DNA of 64,000 bases from Halomonas binhaiensis (lineage in GTDB: Bacteria; Pseudomonadota; Gammaproteobacteria; Pseudomonadales; Halomonadaceae): positions 3,410,001 through 3,474,000 of the forward strand of contig NZ_CP038437.2 in assembly GCF_008329985.2 (NCBI RefSeq), given 5' to 3'. The notes beneath the pieces are model-generated. The model worked only from the letters and a program-made list of their open reading frames with translations. It ran no database searches and was not told where the DNA came from. The first letter of the stretch is position 1, and the number at the start of each line of letters is the position of its first letter. Shown piece by piece: positions 1 to 8,762 of this stretch. The translations under genes were made by a program, and so were the position numbers.

Positions 1-2013
1 AGCGACAACGTAGCCCCTCGTCAGGTGTTAGACAGCTCGCTGCTCACTGAGCATGGTACGGTCAAGCGATTGAAGAAGCTCGACACGTTATTCTACGTCA
101 TGAAGCCAGACCAGATGGGTTACGAGGTCTTCCCACTGACCTATACGTGCGACCACTGCGACCTCTTCTTGCACTTCAACAACGAAGTACGCGCGGCGTC
201 ATTCTTCAACTCGAATGACACATGCCCACACTGCGGGGGCAAGCCGCAGTGGCGACAGGTCGATGTGGTGAACGTGCACCCTTCTGGTCGGGTCGAACCA
301 CTATCGCCGGCCCGTTGGAACGTCGATGAGGATGGCAAGGTTTCTCAATGGAGCAGTGGCTGCACCTCCTGTGGGAACACCAAATACACCCTTGACCACC
401 GCAGCAGCAAGCTAAGCGAATGGCAGTTTATCTGTGCAAATCCAAACTGCACACAACCGCGAGACATCATCAACAACGATCGCGAAACTCTAGAGATCCT
501 CGATAAGCCGATGGAGCATATTCGGCTCGCACGCTTCCGTGCCAGCCCGGCTAATGCATCCAGTACCCACTACACAGTCATGGACCAGTTTGTCATCCTT
601 GGAGGCTTGGAACTCACCGACAGCGCACGCTTGGAGAAACTGAAGGAGATTATCAGCCGAGACGACCACTCTGCCTTGGAGAAATTCATAGCCCAGCAGT
701 ATGGCTACGCGGGAGATGAAATGAGCTCTGAGGACATAATCGCGCACCTGGAGAAGAAGAACCTCAAATCAGCTTCTGATGAGCTGAAGCAGGCTGATAA
801 GTTGCTCAAGGAAGCCAAAGAGATGAATCAGGGCATAGGGAGTCGTCTCAGTGAGGAGATGCTCTCTTTCATGAAGAAAAACTTCGAACAAGCTAAAAAC
901 AAAGCCCTGAGCGCCTGTGATGAACTGCAGAACAAGGCCTTCCAAGCCCCGCCAGAGATTCGCAACAAGCTGATACCGGAAGTGCGCCAGGAGTTCTCCT
1001 CACGCTACGACCCCTTCCTGCTAGCCGTGGAACACGACTCACTGCTCAAGGACATCATCCAGAGCGGGACCCATGACGGTAGCCGAGTGTTTGTTCCCTT
1101 TAACAGCCTCGACGACCTCCTAGCTCCCAATGACCCGGAAGAGCGAGCGGCTATTGAAGGCCGTGTCAACCAGGCCATGCGAGATCTGGGACTAGAGGAG
1201 GTTGGCCTACTAAGAAAATTCCCTTTATGTCGCTTCAGCTACGGCTTCACCCGCCGCGAGTCCAAACCTTGCGTGGAGGAGCAGAACGTTATCATGCCGG
1301 TGCGTTTGAATTTGTTTCCCGTCTTGCGCGGCGGCGACAGCACCGGTCACAAGAAAAGCCACAACAAGCATCCAATCTACGCTATCAATCAAGATAATGA
1401 GGCGCTCTACTTCCGACTCAGAGTAGATGCCGTTTGTCGATGGCTGCAGGCCTTCGATGTGCCGCTGGCTGATCATTTCCACTGGTCGCCGAAAGACGAG
1501 ATCGCCTTTGGCGGCCGCCTCCTGGAGCGAGCCCTTCCCTGGGGGCGCTACGTAGACAAACTCCAGCCGGAGGATACCTACAAGGTGTATCCTATGGTAT
1601 ATACCTTACTACACTCTTTTGCCCACTTGGTAATCAACACCATCGCCCAGGAATCCGGCCTCGACCAAGCCTCCCTCGGTGAGTATCTCTTCCCTGCAGA
1701 CCTAGCTTTCGTAGTCTACCGAAACGGGGCTACCATGGACCTAGGCAACATAAGCTCTCTTTGGCGTAGCCGGCGCGATGCCTTGTTGAGTGACATGCTT
1801 AGCCCACGGGCAACACAGTGTGGCTCCGGCAGCCTGTGCGACAGCCGTGGCGGGGCCTGCCCAGACTGCATCATGATTCCAGAGGTCAGCTGCCTAGCAG
1901 GCAATAACCTTTTGACCCGCGCGGTTCTTCGCTCTGGGCCTAACCCCTACGAAGCCTCTCGAAAATGCTGTCCCATCCTTCCGGGGTTCTTTGATGTCAA
2001 CGAGTCCGCTTGA
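1..2013 (+). CDS. DUF1998-domain defence protein, C-terminal part (DrmB- or DpdJ-like), cut by window start
   Basis: The frame is open to base 1 and the first candidate start (GTG at 25) has no ribosome site, so this is probably the 3' part of a longer gene. Counting from base 25, Cys pairs near residues 43-72 (CDHC, CPHC) and 113-142 (CTSC, CANPNC) look like zinc ribbons. A lysine-rich helical stretch near 255-305 may be a coiled coil. The last ~170 residues carry the DUF1998 signature: HSFAHLVI, then a Cys cluster ending GGACPDCIM. DUF1998 occurs in DrmB of DISARM and at the end of large defence helicases such as DruE. The next gene encodes a PLD protein and overlaps it, as in drmB-drmC and, from memory, dpdJ-dpdK. 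Which family it belongs to cannot be decided without the upstream sequence. Confidence 0.6.
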   Translation, partial: SDNVAPRQVLDSSLLTEHGTVKRLKKLDTLFYVMKPDQMGYEVFPLTYTCDHCDLFLHFNNEVRAASFFNSNDTCPHCGGKPQWRQVDVVNVHPSGRVEPLSPARWNVDEDGKVSQWSSGCTSCGNTKYTLDHRSSKLSEWQFICANPNCTQPRDIINNDRETLEILDKPMEHIRLARFRASPANASSTHYTVMDQFVILGGLELTDSARLEKLKEIISRDDHSALEKFIAQQYGYAGDEMSSEDIIAHLEKKNLKSASDELKQADKLLKEAKEMNQGIGSRLSEEMLSFMKKNFEQAKNKALSACDELQNKAFQAPPEIRNKLIPEVRQEFSSRYDPFLLAVEHDSLLKDIIQSGTHDGSRVFVPFNSLDDLLAPNDPEERAAIEGRVNQAMRDLGLEEVGLLRKFPLCRFSYGFTRRESKPCVEEQNVIMPVRLNLFPVLRGGDSTGHKKSHNKHPIYAINQDNEALYFRLRVDAVCRWLQAFDVPLADHFHWSPKDEIAFGGRLLERALPWGRYVDKLQPEDTYKVYPMVYTLLHSFAHLVINTIAQESGLDQASLGEYLFPADLAFVVYRNGATMDLGNISSLWRSRRDALLSDMLSPRATQCGSGSLCDSRGGACPDCIMIPEVSCLAGNNLLTRAVLRSGPNPYEASRKCCPILPGFFDVNESA

Positions 2014-2827
2014 ACCTCCCATTTTAGGCACGCTCCTGGATTTCGGAGATATCAGCGCACGCACGCTACAGGCCTTAAATGCGCTGCACCTTCGCTCGTC
2101 GTTCGACATTCACAGCGTGGCCCGCATGGGCCACATCCCTCGAGATCAGCACCGGGTTATCGCGCATATCCTTGAGATACTGATCAAGGCTAATCTACTG
2201 GAACCCCTCAGCGGAGAACGATATCGATGTAAACGAGAAATCGACTACGCCTACCTGTCGGGTATCATCGATGGGGCTATGGCAGGGCTTCGGCGAGGTA
2301 CCTGTAACGAACCAAAGATGATCCTAACCCTCGGCCACCACGCCATCCACTTGCAAGCCGCAGCCCATGCCCAGGGCCTGCGTCCTAACTTCGAGACCAC
2401 CGGCGATCTCATCAACCACCTGGCAGTACGATCACAAAAGCAACTGACCCTGGTCACGCCGTTCTACGATCACCAAGGGCTTGCCTTTTTAGAGAAACTG
2501 GTGCGGGATATCCTACCTGAACAAGCCGAAATCCGCCTGATTACCCGACGCTGGGAGGAAAAACCGCTGGAGACCTGGCTGGCGGACAGACCGGAAATCA
2601 GCCGGAGAGTCGCATATCGCTACTACCGAAAGGCGTTAGAGGATAACCGCTATGAGACGTCCCACGCCAAGCTGATCCTTGCCGACGACACCCAAGCCTA
2701 CGTCGGATCCGCCAACCTCACCGCCGCGTCTCTCGAGTTGAGTAATGAGCTAGGACTTTGGGTACAAGGGGATATAGCACGCGTTCTCTACCGCCTAAGT
2801 CAGGCGTTATGGAATGCAGCTACCTAA
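1994..2827 (+). CDS. phospholipase D-fold protein (DrmC- or DpdK-like)
   Basis: About 277 residues. The C-terminus has one HKD motif, SHAKLILAD followed by GSANLT, typical of PLD-superfamily nucleases that act as dimers. The N-terminal ~90 residues look like a winged helix (VARMGHIPRDQHRVIAHIL...). The ATG at 1994 lies inside the 3' end of the DUF1998 gene, so the two are translationally coupled. A TTG three bases earlier is possible. PLD proteins follow DUF1998 proteins in DISARM (DrmC) and close the Dpd 7-deazaguanine cluster (DpdK). A role in DNA restriction is inferred from that pairing only. It is the last gene of its operon: everything to the right up to the integrase is on the other strand. 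Confidence 0.65.
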   Translation: MSTSPLEPPILGTLLDFGDISARTLQALNALHLRSSFDIHSVARMGHIPRDQHRVIAHILEILIKANLLEPLSGERYRCKREIDYAYLSGIIDGAMAGLRRGTCNEPKMILTLGHHAIHLQAAAHAQGLRPNFETTGDLINHLAVRSQKQLTLVTPFYDHQGLAFLEKLVRDILPEQAEIRLITRRWEEKPLETWLADRPEISRRVAYRYYRKALEDNRYETSHAKLILADDTQAYVGSANLTAASLELSNELGLWVQGDIARVLYRLSQALWNAAT

Positions 2828-2866
2828 TGTTGCTGTGTACCCTTCAAGCTAATACTTGGTGCCTAG

Positions 2867-3088
2867 CTACTCATCAGGCCTCCGCCGTTTCAGCTCAGCC
2901 CGCGCCCACGCGGACGCCTCAGCCATATCCCGACGCAGTTCGGCCAGCTCGGCGGGCGTCAATAGGCGTACGGCAGCTCCAGTTTCGTTGGCCATCCCCG
3001 GAGCAGTACCTCCTTGGCGCTGTTGAAGAAAATCTGAGTCAGCTTTCGGCAGGTCGGTAAAGGACGACCAATCTCTGCTTTCAGGCAT
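2867..3088 (-). CDS. small hydrophilic protein of the plasmid module
   Basis: A 73-residue protein rich in Arg, Glu and Ala with no recognised domain. The ATG at 3088 is chosen over an upstream ATG because GGAGGAGG lies six bases before it. The C-terminal half (LTPAELAELRRDMAEASAWA) is predicted helical. It is the last gene of the minus-strand Trb series and faces the defence operon tail convergently. Function unknown; by position it could be a plasmid accessory or entry-exclusion gene. Confidence 0.55.
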   Translation of the reverse strand: MPESRDWSSFTDLPKADSDFLQQRQGGTAPGMANETGAAVRLLTPAELAELRRDMAEASAWARAELKRRRPDE

Positions 3089-3148
3089 GACGAACCTCCT
3101 CCACATTGCAGCAAAGGCGGCCAAAATAGCCGCCTTTGCTACTGTTAT

Positions 3149-3376
3149 TCAGTCTAGTGTCATTGCCTGGCGAATAGTGGCTAGTGCTTCTTGCCAGTCC
3201 GCCTGTGTTGCCTGTCCAGTTTCGGCCTGGTAGTACAACACAGTGAACATGTTAGCGACAGCCTCCGCTACTGGCGAAACCTGCCGTGCGGTTTCTTGAT
3301 CGATAAGCTCCAGGGCAGCCAGCTCGGCCGCGGCGTGATGAAGGTGCCAAATTCCGATATCATGCGTGGTTGTCAT
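3149..3376 (-). CDS. small hypothetical protein of the plasmid module
   Basis: A 75-residue, mostly helical, acidic protein (MTTTHDIGIWHLHHAAAEL..., ending ATIRQAMTLD). GAGAGGTGA just upstream of the ATG supports this start. It lies in the chain of small genes downstream of trbL and ends 60 bp before the next gene. I do not recognise the family. Small genes in this position of IncP-type Trb regions are often accessory to transfer, but no function can be assigned. Confidence 0.55.
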   Translation of the reverse strand: MTTTHDIGIWHLHHAAAELAALELIDQETARQVSPVAEAVANMFTVLYYQAETGQATQADWQEALATIRQAMTLD

Positions 3377-3442
3377 GTTTCACCTCTCGTCAGGTGGTAC
3401 GTGGAAATGCGGGTCGGTGCACCACCACCGGCCCGCGTGCTT

Positions 3443-3706
3443 TTAAAATCTGGTGGAAAATCCTGCCGCCTCCGAGAACGGTGTTCTTCCAGTTCCAGCT
3501 CCTGCGTCATTGCTGCTGCGCGTGCTGCGTGATGCTTCCACCCGATGAGTGGGATCCGGTCGGTTCACAAAAGCAGCAATCTCTGCCTCGGCGTTTCTCT
3601 CACCCTCAGCCGATAGCTCGACAGCCGGTACGAAAACGGCTTCAGTGTGGGCCTTCCGCTCTTCGTCGAGCATATCCAGGGCTACCATAAAATGGCGTTG
3701 TTTCAT
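3443..3706 (-). CDS. small protein sharing two sequence motifs with the TrbL C-terminus
   Basis: An 87-residue protein starting 13 bases after the trbL stop; its ribosome site AAGGAG overlaps the trbL TAA, so translation is probably coupled. It holds EIAAFVNRPD, matching EIARFVNRGQ at the end of TrbL, and AGTGRTPFSEAAGFS, matching AGTGDTPFAQAAGFS in TrbL's Gly/Ser-rich tail. It lacks membrane segments, so it resembles a free copy of the TrbL tail with the two motifs in reversed order. Function unknown; competition with or regulation of TrbL is conceivable. Confidence 0.6.
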   Translation of the reverse strand: MKQRHFMVALDMLDEERKAHTEAVFVPAVELSAEGERNAEAEIAAFVNRPDPTHRVEASRSTRSSNDAGAGTGRTPFSEAAGFSTRF

Positions 3707-3718
3707 CGTGGGGTCTCC

Positions 3719-5215
3719 TTAGGTGTCCTGCTGGCCACGGTTCACAAAGCGAGCGATCTCGTCGCTACGGTCCTGCTGGTGTTCACTACCGCCCAGGCTG
3801 TCGCTGTCGAACGAGGGAACAGAATCATCCGCTTCTGCGACCTCACTATCCCCTTCCGGCTTCATGCTCGCGCGGATGGAGGACGCCATGCGGCCACCAG
3901 CGGTTTGATCAACCTTGCCCTGGAACTTCCCAGCCATCTTCGACCCAACCCCTTTAGCTAGCTCACCAGCCGTTCCAGCTCCCAAGGATGCTGCTCGCTT
4001 GAATCCGCTACCGCCACCAGGTAGGGAGCCAGAACCAGAGAAACCAGCCGCCTGCGCAAATGGGGTGTCGCCGGTGCCAGCTTCATCTCCAGTGGAGCTG
4101 CTGCCACTCCCACCACCGCTGCTGTCACCTCCAGTGCCAAAACTCGCCATGTCGGCTCCAGACCCAGACATATTGGACTGGGCCTTCTCGAAGGCAGCCT
4201 TGATGGCTGACCCGCCACCTACTGCATTCGCCGCACCGCCCAACATCGCGCTCCCAGCCATCTTGCCCGCCGTGAGGGCCATACCTGCCGCTGTCATGGC
4301 TGCTCCGACCGCAGCACCGGCACCGAATGACCCGATGCCCATTGCTCCCACGCTGCCACCCGACACCAGGCCGGAAATCATCGGTGGAATCTTGTTCACC
4401 AGAAATAGCAGGATCACCGAAACGACCAGCATCACGACCAACTCCTGGGACGCCATGTTCTCGCTCATCTGCGAGTAGTGGTGAGTAATAAACTCCCTAC
4501 CGATGGCGACCAGGAGCACCATTGCCATCAACTGAGCTGCTATGCCGAGAATGGCCTTGTAATAGTTGATCGCCATGTCTGATGTCCAACGGGAGCCGCC
4601 AAACCCCAGGAAAAACACTCCCGCATAAAGCAGTATCCAACTAGCGGCTAGCAGCAGGAGCAGGTTGACGGAAATGATCGCCAACACCAGCAATACGGCC
4701 AAGGCCATACCTTCCATCACCAACGCAGTGGCAAACTGTTTCCAGCTCAACTCTGACGTAGCTTTCACCGTATGGTCGTACAGTTCAAAGCCGATATCGA
4801 GGATGCTGGAAGGCCCCAGGTTACTGTTGGAAAGGCCACCGGCTTGTGCCCCAAGGGTTTGCAATGACTGTACGATGGTTCCCGCGATGTTCATGCCCTG
4901 AGTCGCGTTCGTCAGCAACCACCAGAAAAAGCCTGTAAAGATGGTGAAACGAGCAAGCTCGGCAAAGAACTCACCAATGTCGGCCTTGCGCAGCGCCATC
5001 ATGCCGAACGTCCAGACCATCGAGATCACTACCAGGGTCCAGAACAACCGACTGGCGGCCGCTTCTATGGCAGGCCCCCACGTTGATGCCGCGGAATGAA
5101 AGCGATCCAGCACATCATCCATGATGTTGCTGCTGGAAAGTTCCTGAGCCATTGCGGTATCGGACAGCATGACGATGGCCATCAAGCCCAAACCACCAAA
5201 GACGAATCGTTTCAT
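3719..5215 (-). CDS. trbL: TrbL/VirB6-family conjugal transfer membrane protein
   Basis: 498 residues against about 528 for RP4 TrbL. The N-terminus is signal-like (MKRFVFGGLGLMAIVMLSDT then AMAQ). About six hydrophobic segments follow between residues 45 and 290, then a long Gly/Ser/Ala-rich tail, the TrbL/VirB6 layout of an inner-membrane T4SS channel subunit. The ATG at 5215 is preferred over an upstream one because GAGGGAGG precedes it. It follows trbJ and the trbK-like gene in the order of the IncP trb operon. The rest of the T4SS (trbB-I) is absent, so this subunit cannot form a channel by itself. Confidence 0.85.
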   Translation of the reverse strand: MKRFVFGGLGLMAIVMLSDTAMAQELSSSNIMDDVLDRFHSAASTWGPAIEAAASRLFWTLVVISMVWTFGMMALRKADIGEFFAELARFTIFTGFFWWLLTNATQGMNIAGTIVQSLQTLGAQAGGLSNSNLGPSSILDIGFELYDHTVKATSELSWKQFATALVMEGMALAVLLVLAIISVNLLLLLAASWILLYAGVFFLGFGGSRWTSDMAINYYKAILGIAAQLMAMVLLVAIGREFITHHYSQMSENMASQELVVMLVVSVILLFLVNKIPPMISGLVSGGSVGAMGIGSFGAGAAVGAAMTAAGMALTAGKMAGSAMLGGAANAVGGGSAIKAAFEKAQSNMSGSGADMASFGTGGDSSGGGSGSSSTGDEAGTGDTPFAQAAGFSGSGSLPGGGSGFKRAASLGAGTAGELAKGVGSKMAGKFQGKVDQTAGGRMASSIRASMKPEGDSEVAEADDSVPSFDSDSLGGSEHQQDRSDEIARFVNRGQQDT

Positions 5216-5228
5216 GCGACGCCCTCCC

Positions 5229-5459
5229 TCAATATCTGTCGGGGGAGCTGGGTTCAAACTCCCATTCCCGCATGCGTTGGGCCTTCTCGAACGACCGGCA
5301 GGCTTCAGTAAAGGCTTTTCGGTTAGATTCCCGGCTTAGCTCGCTGATAGTCTGCTGAAAGGCAACTGGCGCGCACGTGATCGCACTCGCCTCTGGTACC
5401 ATTTCCTGCTCACAACCTACCAAGGCAACAGCTGCCACAAGTGGGATGATCTTCTTCAT
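5229..5459 (-). CDS. trbK: TrbK-like lipoprotein, putative entry-exclusion protein
   Basis: 76 residues with an N-terminal lipoprotein signal: MKKII, a hydrophobic core, and the lipobox LVGC (Cys16). Size and position between trbJ and trbL match RP4 TrbK, the entry-exclusion lipoprotein, but overall identity was not tested, so the name rests mainly on synteny. Start chosen for TAAGGAGG upstream, which overlaps the trbJ stop. Its C-terminus MREWEFEPSSPDRY closely resembles the TrbJ C-terminus MRTWNYQPSAADRY. An entry-exclusion role would protect the element's host from related helper plasmids. Confidence 0.6.
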   Translation of the reverse strand: MKKIIPLVAAVALVGCEQEMVPEASAITCAPVAFQQTISELSRESNRKAFTEACRSFEKAQRMREWEFEPSSPDRY

Positions 5460-5469
5460 CGCGGCCTCC

Positions 5470-6237
5470 TTAATAGCGATCTGCTGCGCTAGGTTGGTAA
5501 TTCCAGGTACGCATCTGCCGTTCCCGTGCTTCCCCTCTGGCGTTAGCATCCAGTTCGGCGGCGAGACGGGCGGCTTCAGCGTTCTGCTGAGCAATCAGCA
5601 AGCTGCGAATTTGCAGGAGTTGGTTAGCCTGGTTACTGGCGAGCTGGTTGGCGTAACCAATGGCGGCAAGCTGGCCATCCGCGCCCTGGGCGGCGGATTG
5701 CAAACGCTCAAGCTGTCGAGCATCAGACGCCAGGTTATCCTGTTGCTGATCCAGCCCTCGGAAGAGCGCATCGTTGGCCGCTTTTTGCGATTCAGACGCC
5801 AGGCGACGGTTTTCATCCATCGCTGCACGTTCGGCATCCGTGCAACCGCCGCCATTAAAGCAGGGAGAACTCCGGTAATACGCTACGTCCTGGAACTTGC
5901 CTAGGTAGGCATCGAGGCTGCCGAGCTGGTTCTGGTAATGCTGAAGCGCATTGGTGGCTTGGATCAGATCATTAATCGTGGATTGTGCCCTGTCCCAGAT
6001 ATAGGCCGCTGGAGCCATGGTGTTTTGCAACTGGTTTTCATACTGCTGCAACTGCGTCTGGTACTGCTCGATCTGCTTGAGAGTCTGAGAGACGGACTCC
6101 ATCGCCGTCATGACGTTTTGCTGCAGGTTGGTACCGTCGACGACAGGGATGCCCGCTTGGGCAGGCATGGAAGCGGTTAACGCCAAGGACATGACCGCGA
6201 CAGGAATTTTAGCCGCTAAAATTCTTTCTCTTCTCAT
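5470..6237 (-). CDS. trbJ: TrbJ/VirB5-family conjugal transfer protein
   Basis: 255 residues, close to RP4 TrbJ (~258). A signal peptide (hydrophobic stretch ending ASMPAQA) is followed by a Gln/Asn-rich helical region (LKQIEQYQTQLQQYENQL) and another coiled region toward the C-terminus, as in VirB5-type minor pilus proteins. The usual single disulfide pair is possible (CFNGGGC). Start ATG 6237 has only a weak ribosome site (AGAG). A perfect KorB operator lies inside codons 6-10, so expression may be controlled at the very start of the gene. Followed by trbK-like and trbL genes with overlapping ribosome sites. Confidence 0.85.
   Translation of the reverse strand: MRRERILAAKIPVAVMSLALTASMPAQAGIPVVDGTNLQQNVMTAMESVSQTLKQIEQYQTQLQQYENQLQNTMAPAAYIWDRAQSTINDLIQATNALQHYQNQLGSLDAYLGKFQDVAYYRSSPCFNGGGCTDAERAAMDENRRLASESQKAANDALFRGLDQQQDNLASDARQLERLQSAAQGADGQLAAIGYANQLASNQANQLLQIRSLLIAQQNAEAARLAAELDANARGEARERQMRTWNYQPSAADRY
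6208..6220. promoter_or_regulatory. KorB operator (OB) motif
   Basis: TTTAGCCGCTAAA, an exact match to the IncP KorB operator TTTAGCSGCTAAA, with further flanking symmetry (AATTTTAG/CTAAAATT). It lies in the first codons of trbJ. Two further exact copies occur at 8323 and 10318. Confidence 0.8.
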
Positions 6238-6523
6238 GATTGAGTGCTCTTAGCTTCATCGTGACTAAGTTGCACTCACCAACCTGTAGCGGCTCGCTCA
6301 TGAAGATTGCGAGCCACTACCCCTGCCGGAGAACCCAGCGGTGAAGTGTGGACCTCTACAGGGATAGCTCGTCACTTACTATCCCGGCGTCCGACCTGCG
6401 CGACACCGTCAGAACGCGCGGCCAATGGTTGTTGAACATCGGTGTCATTGTCCTGGGGAACGGTTAGGCTTCCCAAGGGTTAATCGCATCTACTGTTTGT
6501 TGCCGCCTTCCAAAGGGAAAGCA

Positions 6524-8305
6524 CTATAGTGAACGTCCCTTCTGTTGTCTTTTTGCCCTTTTGGCGTCCATCTCTGCCCGTAACTTGGCTTTGCGGCGCT
6601 CTTGCTCGCTCGGCCCCTGTAGGGGCGGTGCCGGAGTCTTGCCCGCTTGTCCCTCAAGGTGAAGCACATCGGCCTGGGATAGCGATTGAAGCCGGTTCCG
6701 GCGCACCGGGGTTGGCGGCTGACCGATGGGCGGCACTCCCGCCCGTTTGCTTCGGGTCTTGGCCGGGGCGATGTTCTCGCCGTTCGCCAAGGCTTGGCGG
6801 CGACGTTCCAGCCCGGCGTCCGCAAACCGGATAGGCAACTGTCCATCCGCTGCCGCCTTGATCACCCGCGCTTTGAACTCCGGCGAACCGTTCACGGTGA
6901 TGCGCTCGCCGTAGCGTTCCATCGCCATCCTTAGCGCTTTCTGGATGCCTGCCTGGTCGGACTCCCTGGACACCTGGAGCCGGTCGCCATCGTCGCGCAC
7001 GGCGCTGGCTCCGGCCCGGTAAATGATGGTGCCCTTCTTGGTGATGTTGTCGATCACCGGCGTATGGCCGGGCTTCGCCTGTCCCTCACCTTTCAAGGTG
7101 TTGCCCTTGAGGCCGTGGGCGGCCTCTCTGGCTCGCAACGCGGCCAGAGCCTCGATATCGCCCTGCAAGGCTTCCCGTTTTAGCCAGTCGGCCCAAGAGC
7201 GGCGTCCGTGGTCCTCATGGATCGCCTGACGTTCCTCCCGGTACTGCTTCTGGATCGCGTCAATGTCGGCTTTCAGGGCGCTGCTAGCCTGCGCATACAG
7301 CACCTTTTTGGTCAGCCTGCCGCTGGTGAGCTTGATGGCCGCCCGCCGGGCCTTGCCCTTCTTCTTGGCGTTCTCAATCCGACGGTCTTTCTGCCGCCGG
7401 GCTTTGTCCAAGGCCGCCGTCTTGTTGGCTGCGGCGCTCTGCTGTTCAGACTTGAACCGGGCGTAAAGCTCAGTAGTGTTCACGCGCAGCCGTACCGGGT
7501 CTTTGCGGTACTGGCGGCGGGGTTTGGCCTGTTGCGCCTGGTCAGGCTCGAACGGGCCGAAACGGGCCTCCAGCTTCGGTTTGGAGAATTCCCGCCCCAA
7601 GGTGCTCGCCTTGACCACTGCGTGATCACCCGCCACGATAACCAGCCCATTCCCCCGCGCCCGGAGTTCCAAGCCGTTGTCACGCATGACCTGGTGCAGT
7701 CCGCCCCAAGACTGCGCGGCTTTGATGTCGTCCAGGCACTCGCGCTTGATCCAGCCGATCAGACTTTCAATACCGGCATGACGCTCCATGTCGGCCGCTC
7801 GGGCCTCGGCTCCGCGTCGGCGCGGCATGTGGTTGTCCTGCTGCAACCCGTAATCCCGTTCCATGACCTCGCATAACTCGGCCAGGGTCTGGTGTGGGTA
7901 GTAGGGTTCGTGGATGATGTTGCGCGTAGGGTGGATCTTGTTGACGACGATATGGATGTGCAGGTTATCGGTATCGTTGTGAACGGCGCTAATGCGCTGA
8001 TGCTCTCCAAAGCCCAGCCCCTTGCAAATACGGTCCTCGATGGCCACCAGGGTATCGGCCTCAACCTGTTCCCCAGCCCGGAAGCTGACAATCAAGTGAT
8101 AGGTCTTGTCGCTCTTCGCTCGGGTATTACCGAACTGGGTCGCTAGTACCTCGCTGACGGCATCCTGGACCGAATACGCCACGCAGTTGGTCAGCCGTAC
8201 CGCGCCAAGACGGTGCTCCTTGCTTTGCTCGTCGGTGATGTAGTTGACCAGACCAGCAAAGTCTGACTTGCCCAGGGAGCGCATGGGGACGTGTTTGGCG
8301 ATCAT
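6524..8305 (-). CDS. traI: TraI-type MOBP relaxase (IncP family)
   Basis: 593 residues, shorter than RP4 TraI (~732). The start MIAKHVPMRS and Tyr22 coincide with RP4 TraI (catalytic Y22), as do His116 and His118 in NLHIHIVVNKIHP (metal-binding motif III) and Ser14. It nicks oriT and carries the strand into the recipient. The C-terminal part (about 425-520) resembles the LPD7 domain found in TraI proteins (KGTIIYRAGASAVRDDGDRL). The ATG at 8305 is used because it corresponds exactly to the RP4 N-terminus; a GTG at 8320 is an alternative. It follows traJ and a KorB operator. traG and later relaxase-operon genes are absent. Confidence 0.93.
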   Translation of the reverse strand: MIAKHVPMRSLGKSDFAGLVNYITDEQSKEHRLGAVRLTNCVAYSVQDAVSEVLATQFGNTRAKSDKTYHLIVSFRAGEQVEADTLVAIEDRICKGLGFGEHQRISAVHNDTDNLHIHIVVNKIHPTRNIIHEPYYPHQTLAELCEVMERDYGLQQDNHMPRRRGAEARAADMERHAGIESLIGWIKRECLDDIKAAQSWGGLHQVMRDNGLELRARGNGLVIVAGDHAVVKASTLGREFSKPKLEARFGPFEPDQAQQAKPRRQYRKDPVRLRVNTTELYARFKSEQQSAAANKTAALDKARRQKDRRIENAKKKGKARRAAIKLTSGRLTKKVLYAQASSALKADIDAIQKQYREERQAIHEDHGRRSWADWLKREALQGDIEALAALRAREAAHGLKGNTLKGEGQAKPGHTPVIDNITKKGTIIYRAGASAVRDDGDRLQVSRESDQAGIQKALRMAMERYGERITVNGSPEFKARVIKAAADGQLPIRFADAGLERRRQALANGENIAPAKTRSKRAGVPPIGQPPTPVRRNRLQSLSQADVLHLEGQAGKTPAPPLQGPSEQERRKAKLRAEMDAKRAKRQQKGRSL

Positions 8306-8322
8306 GAGTGCCAGCCCCACAT

Positions 8323-8335
8323 TTTAGCGGCTAAA
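8323..8335. promoter_or_regulatory. KorB operator (OB) motif between traJ and traI
   Basis: TTTAGCGGCTAAA, exact OB consensus, in the 34-bp gap between the traJ stop and the traI ATG. It could control traI separately from traJ. Confidence 0.8.
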
Positions 8336-8339
8336 AAAA

Positions 8340-8711
8340 TCACGACCTGGCCCTTGGCTGTACCACGGATTTCAACACCTGACTCATTTCCTCCTGAGTG
8401 GCTTCGATCCTTCCGAGCAGGCTTAGGATGGTAGCCGCCCCGAAGTGAGCTGTTCTCACGTCATCTGTCAGCCAGAGCTTCAGTAATCCTCCCAAACGAC
8501 CCATGTCTCCATTTACACGAACCAACTCGCGGACATACTCGTAGTCCATAACGCCATTGACCTGATAGCCCTGCCCCACTTCGCGCAGATAACAAGCAAC
8601 GCTTAGCCCTGCCTGCCTGGCGTTGGATTCAATCAGTTCTCTCTCTTCCGGAAGGCAGTACACCTTGAGCGGAGTGCTGTTCTTCCGTGTCACTCTTTGC
8701 TTCTCACTCAT
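8340..8711 (-). CDS. traJ: TraJ oriT-binding relaxosome protein
   Basis: 123 residues, the same length as RP4 TraJ. Near-identical blocks include LKVYCLPEERELIE, VGQGYQVNGVMDYEYVREL and GRLGGLLKLWLTDD. TraJ is a ribbon-helix-helix DNA-binding protein that binds the inverted repeat beside nic and recruits TraI. The ATG at 8711 is chosen for AGGAG seven bases upstream and for agreement with RP4. Its target repeat lies directly upstream at 8787-8827, and traI follows on the same strand. Confidence 0.93.
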   Translation of the reverse strand: MSEKQRVTRKNSTPLKVYCLPEERELIESNARQAGLSVACYLREVGQGYQVNGVMDYEYVRELVRVNGDMGRLGGLLKLWLTDDVRTAHFGAATILSLLGRIEATQEEMSQVLKSVVQPRARS

Positions 8712-8762
8712 GCCAGCTCCTATCTCAGATGCCATGCCTTGCAGAGCAGAATTTTCGTTGAG

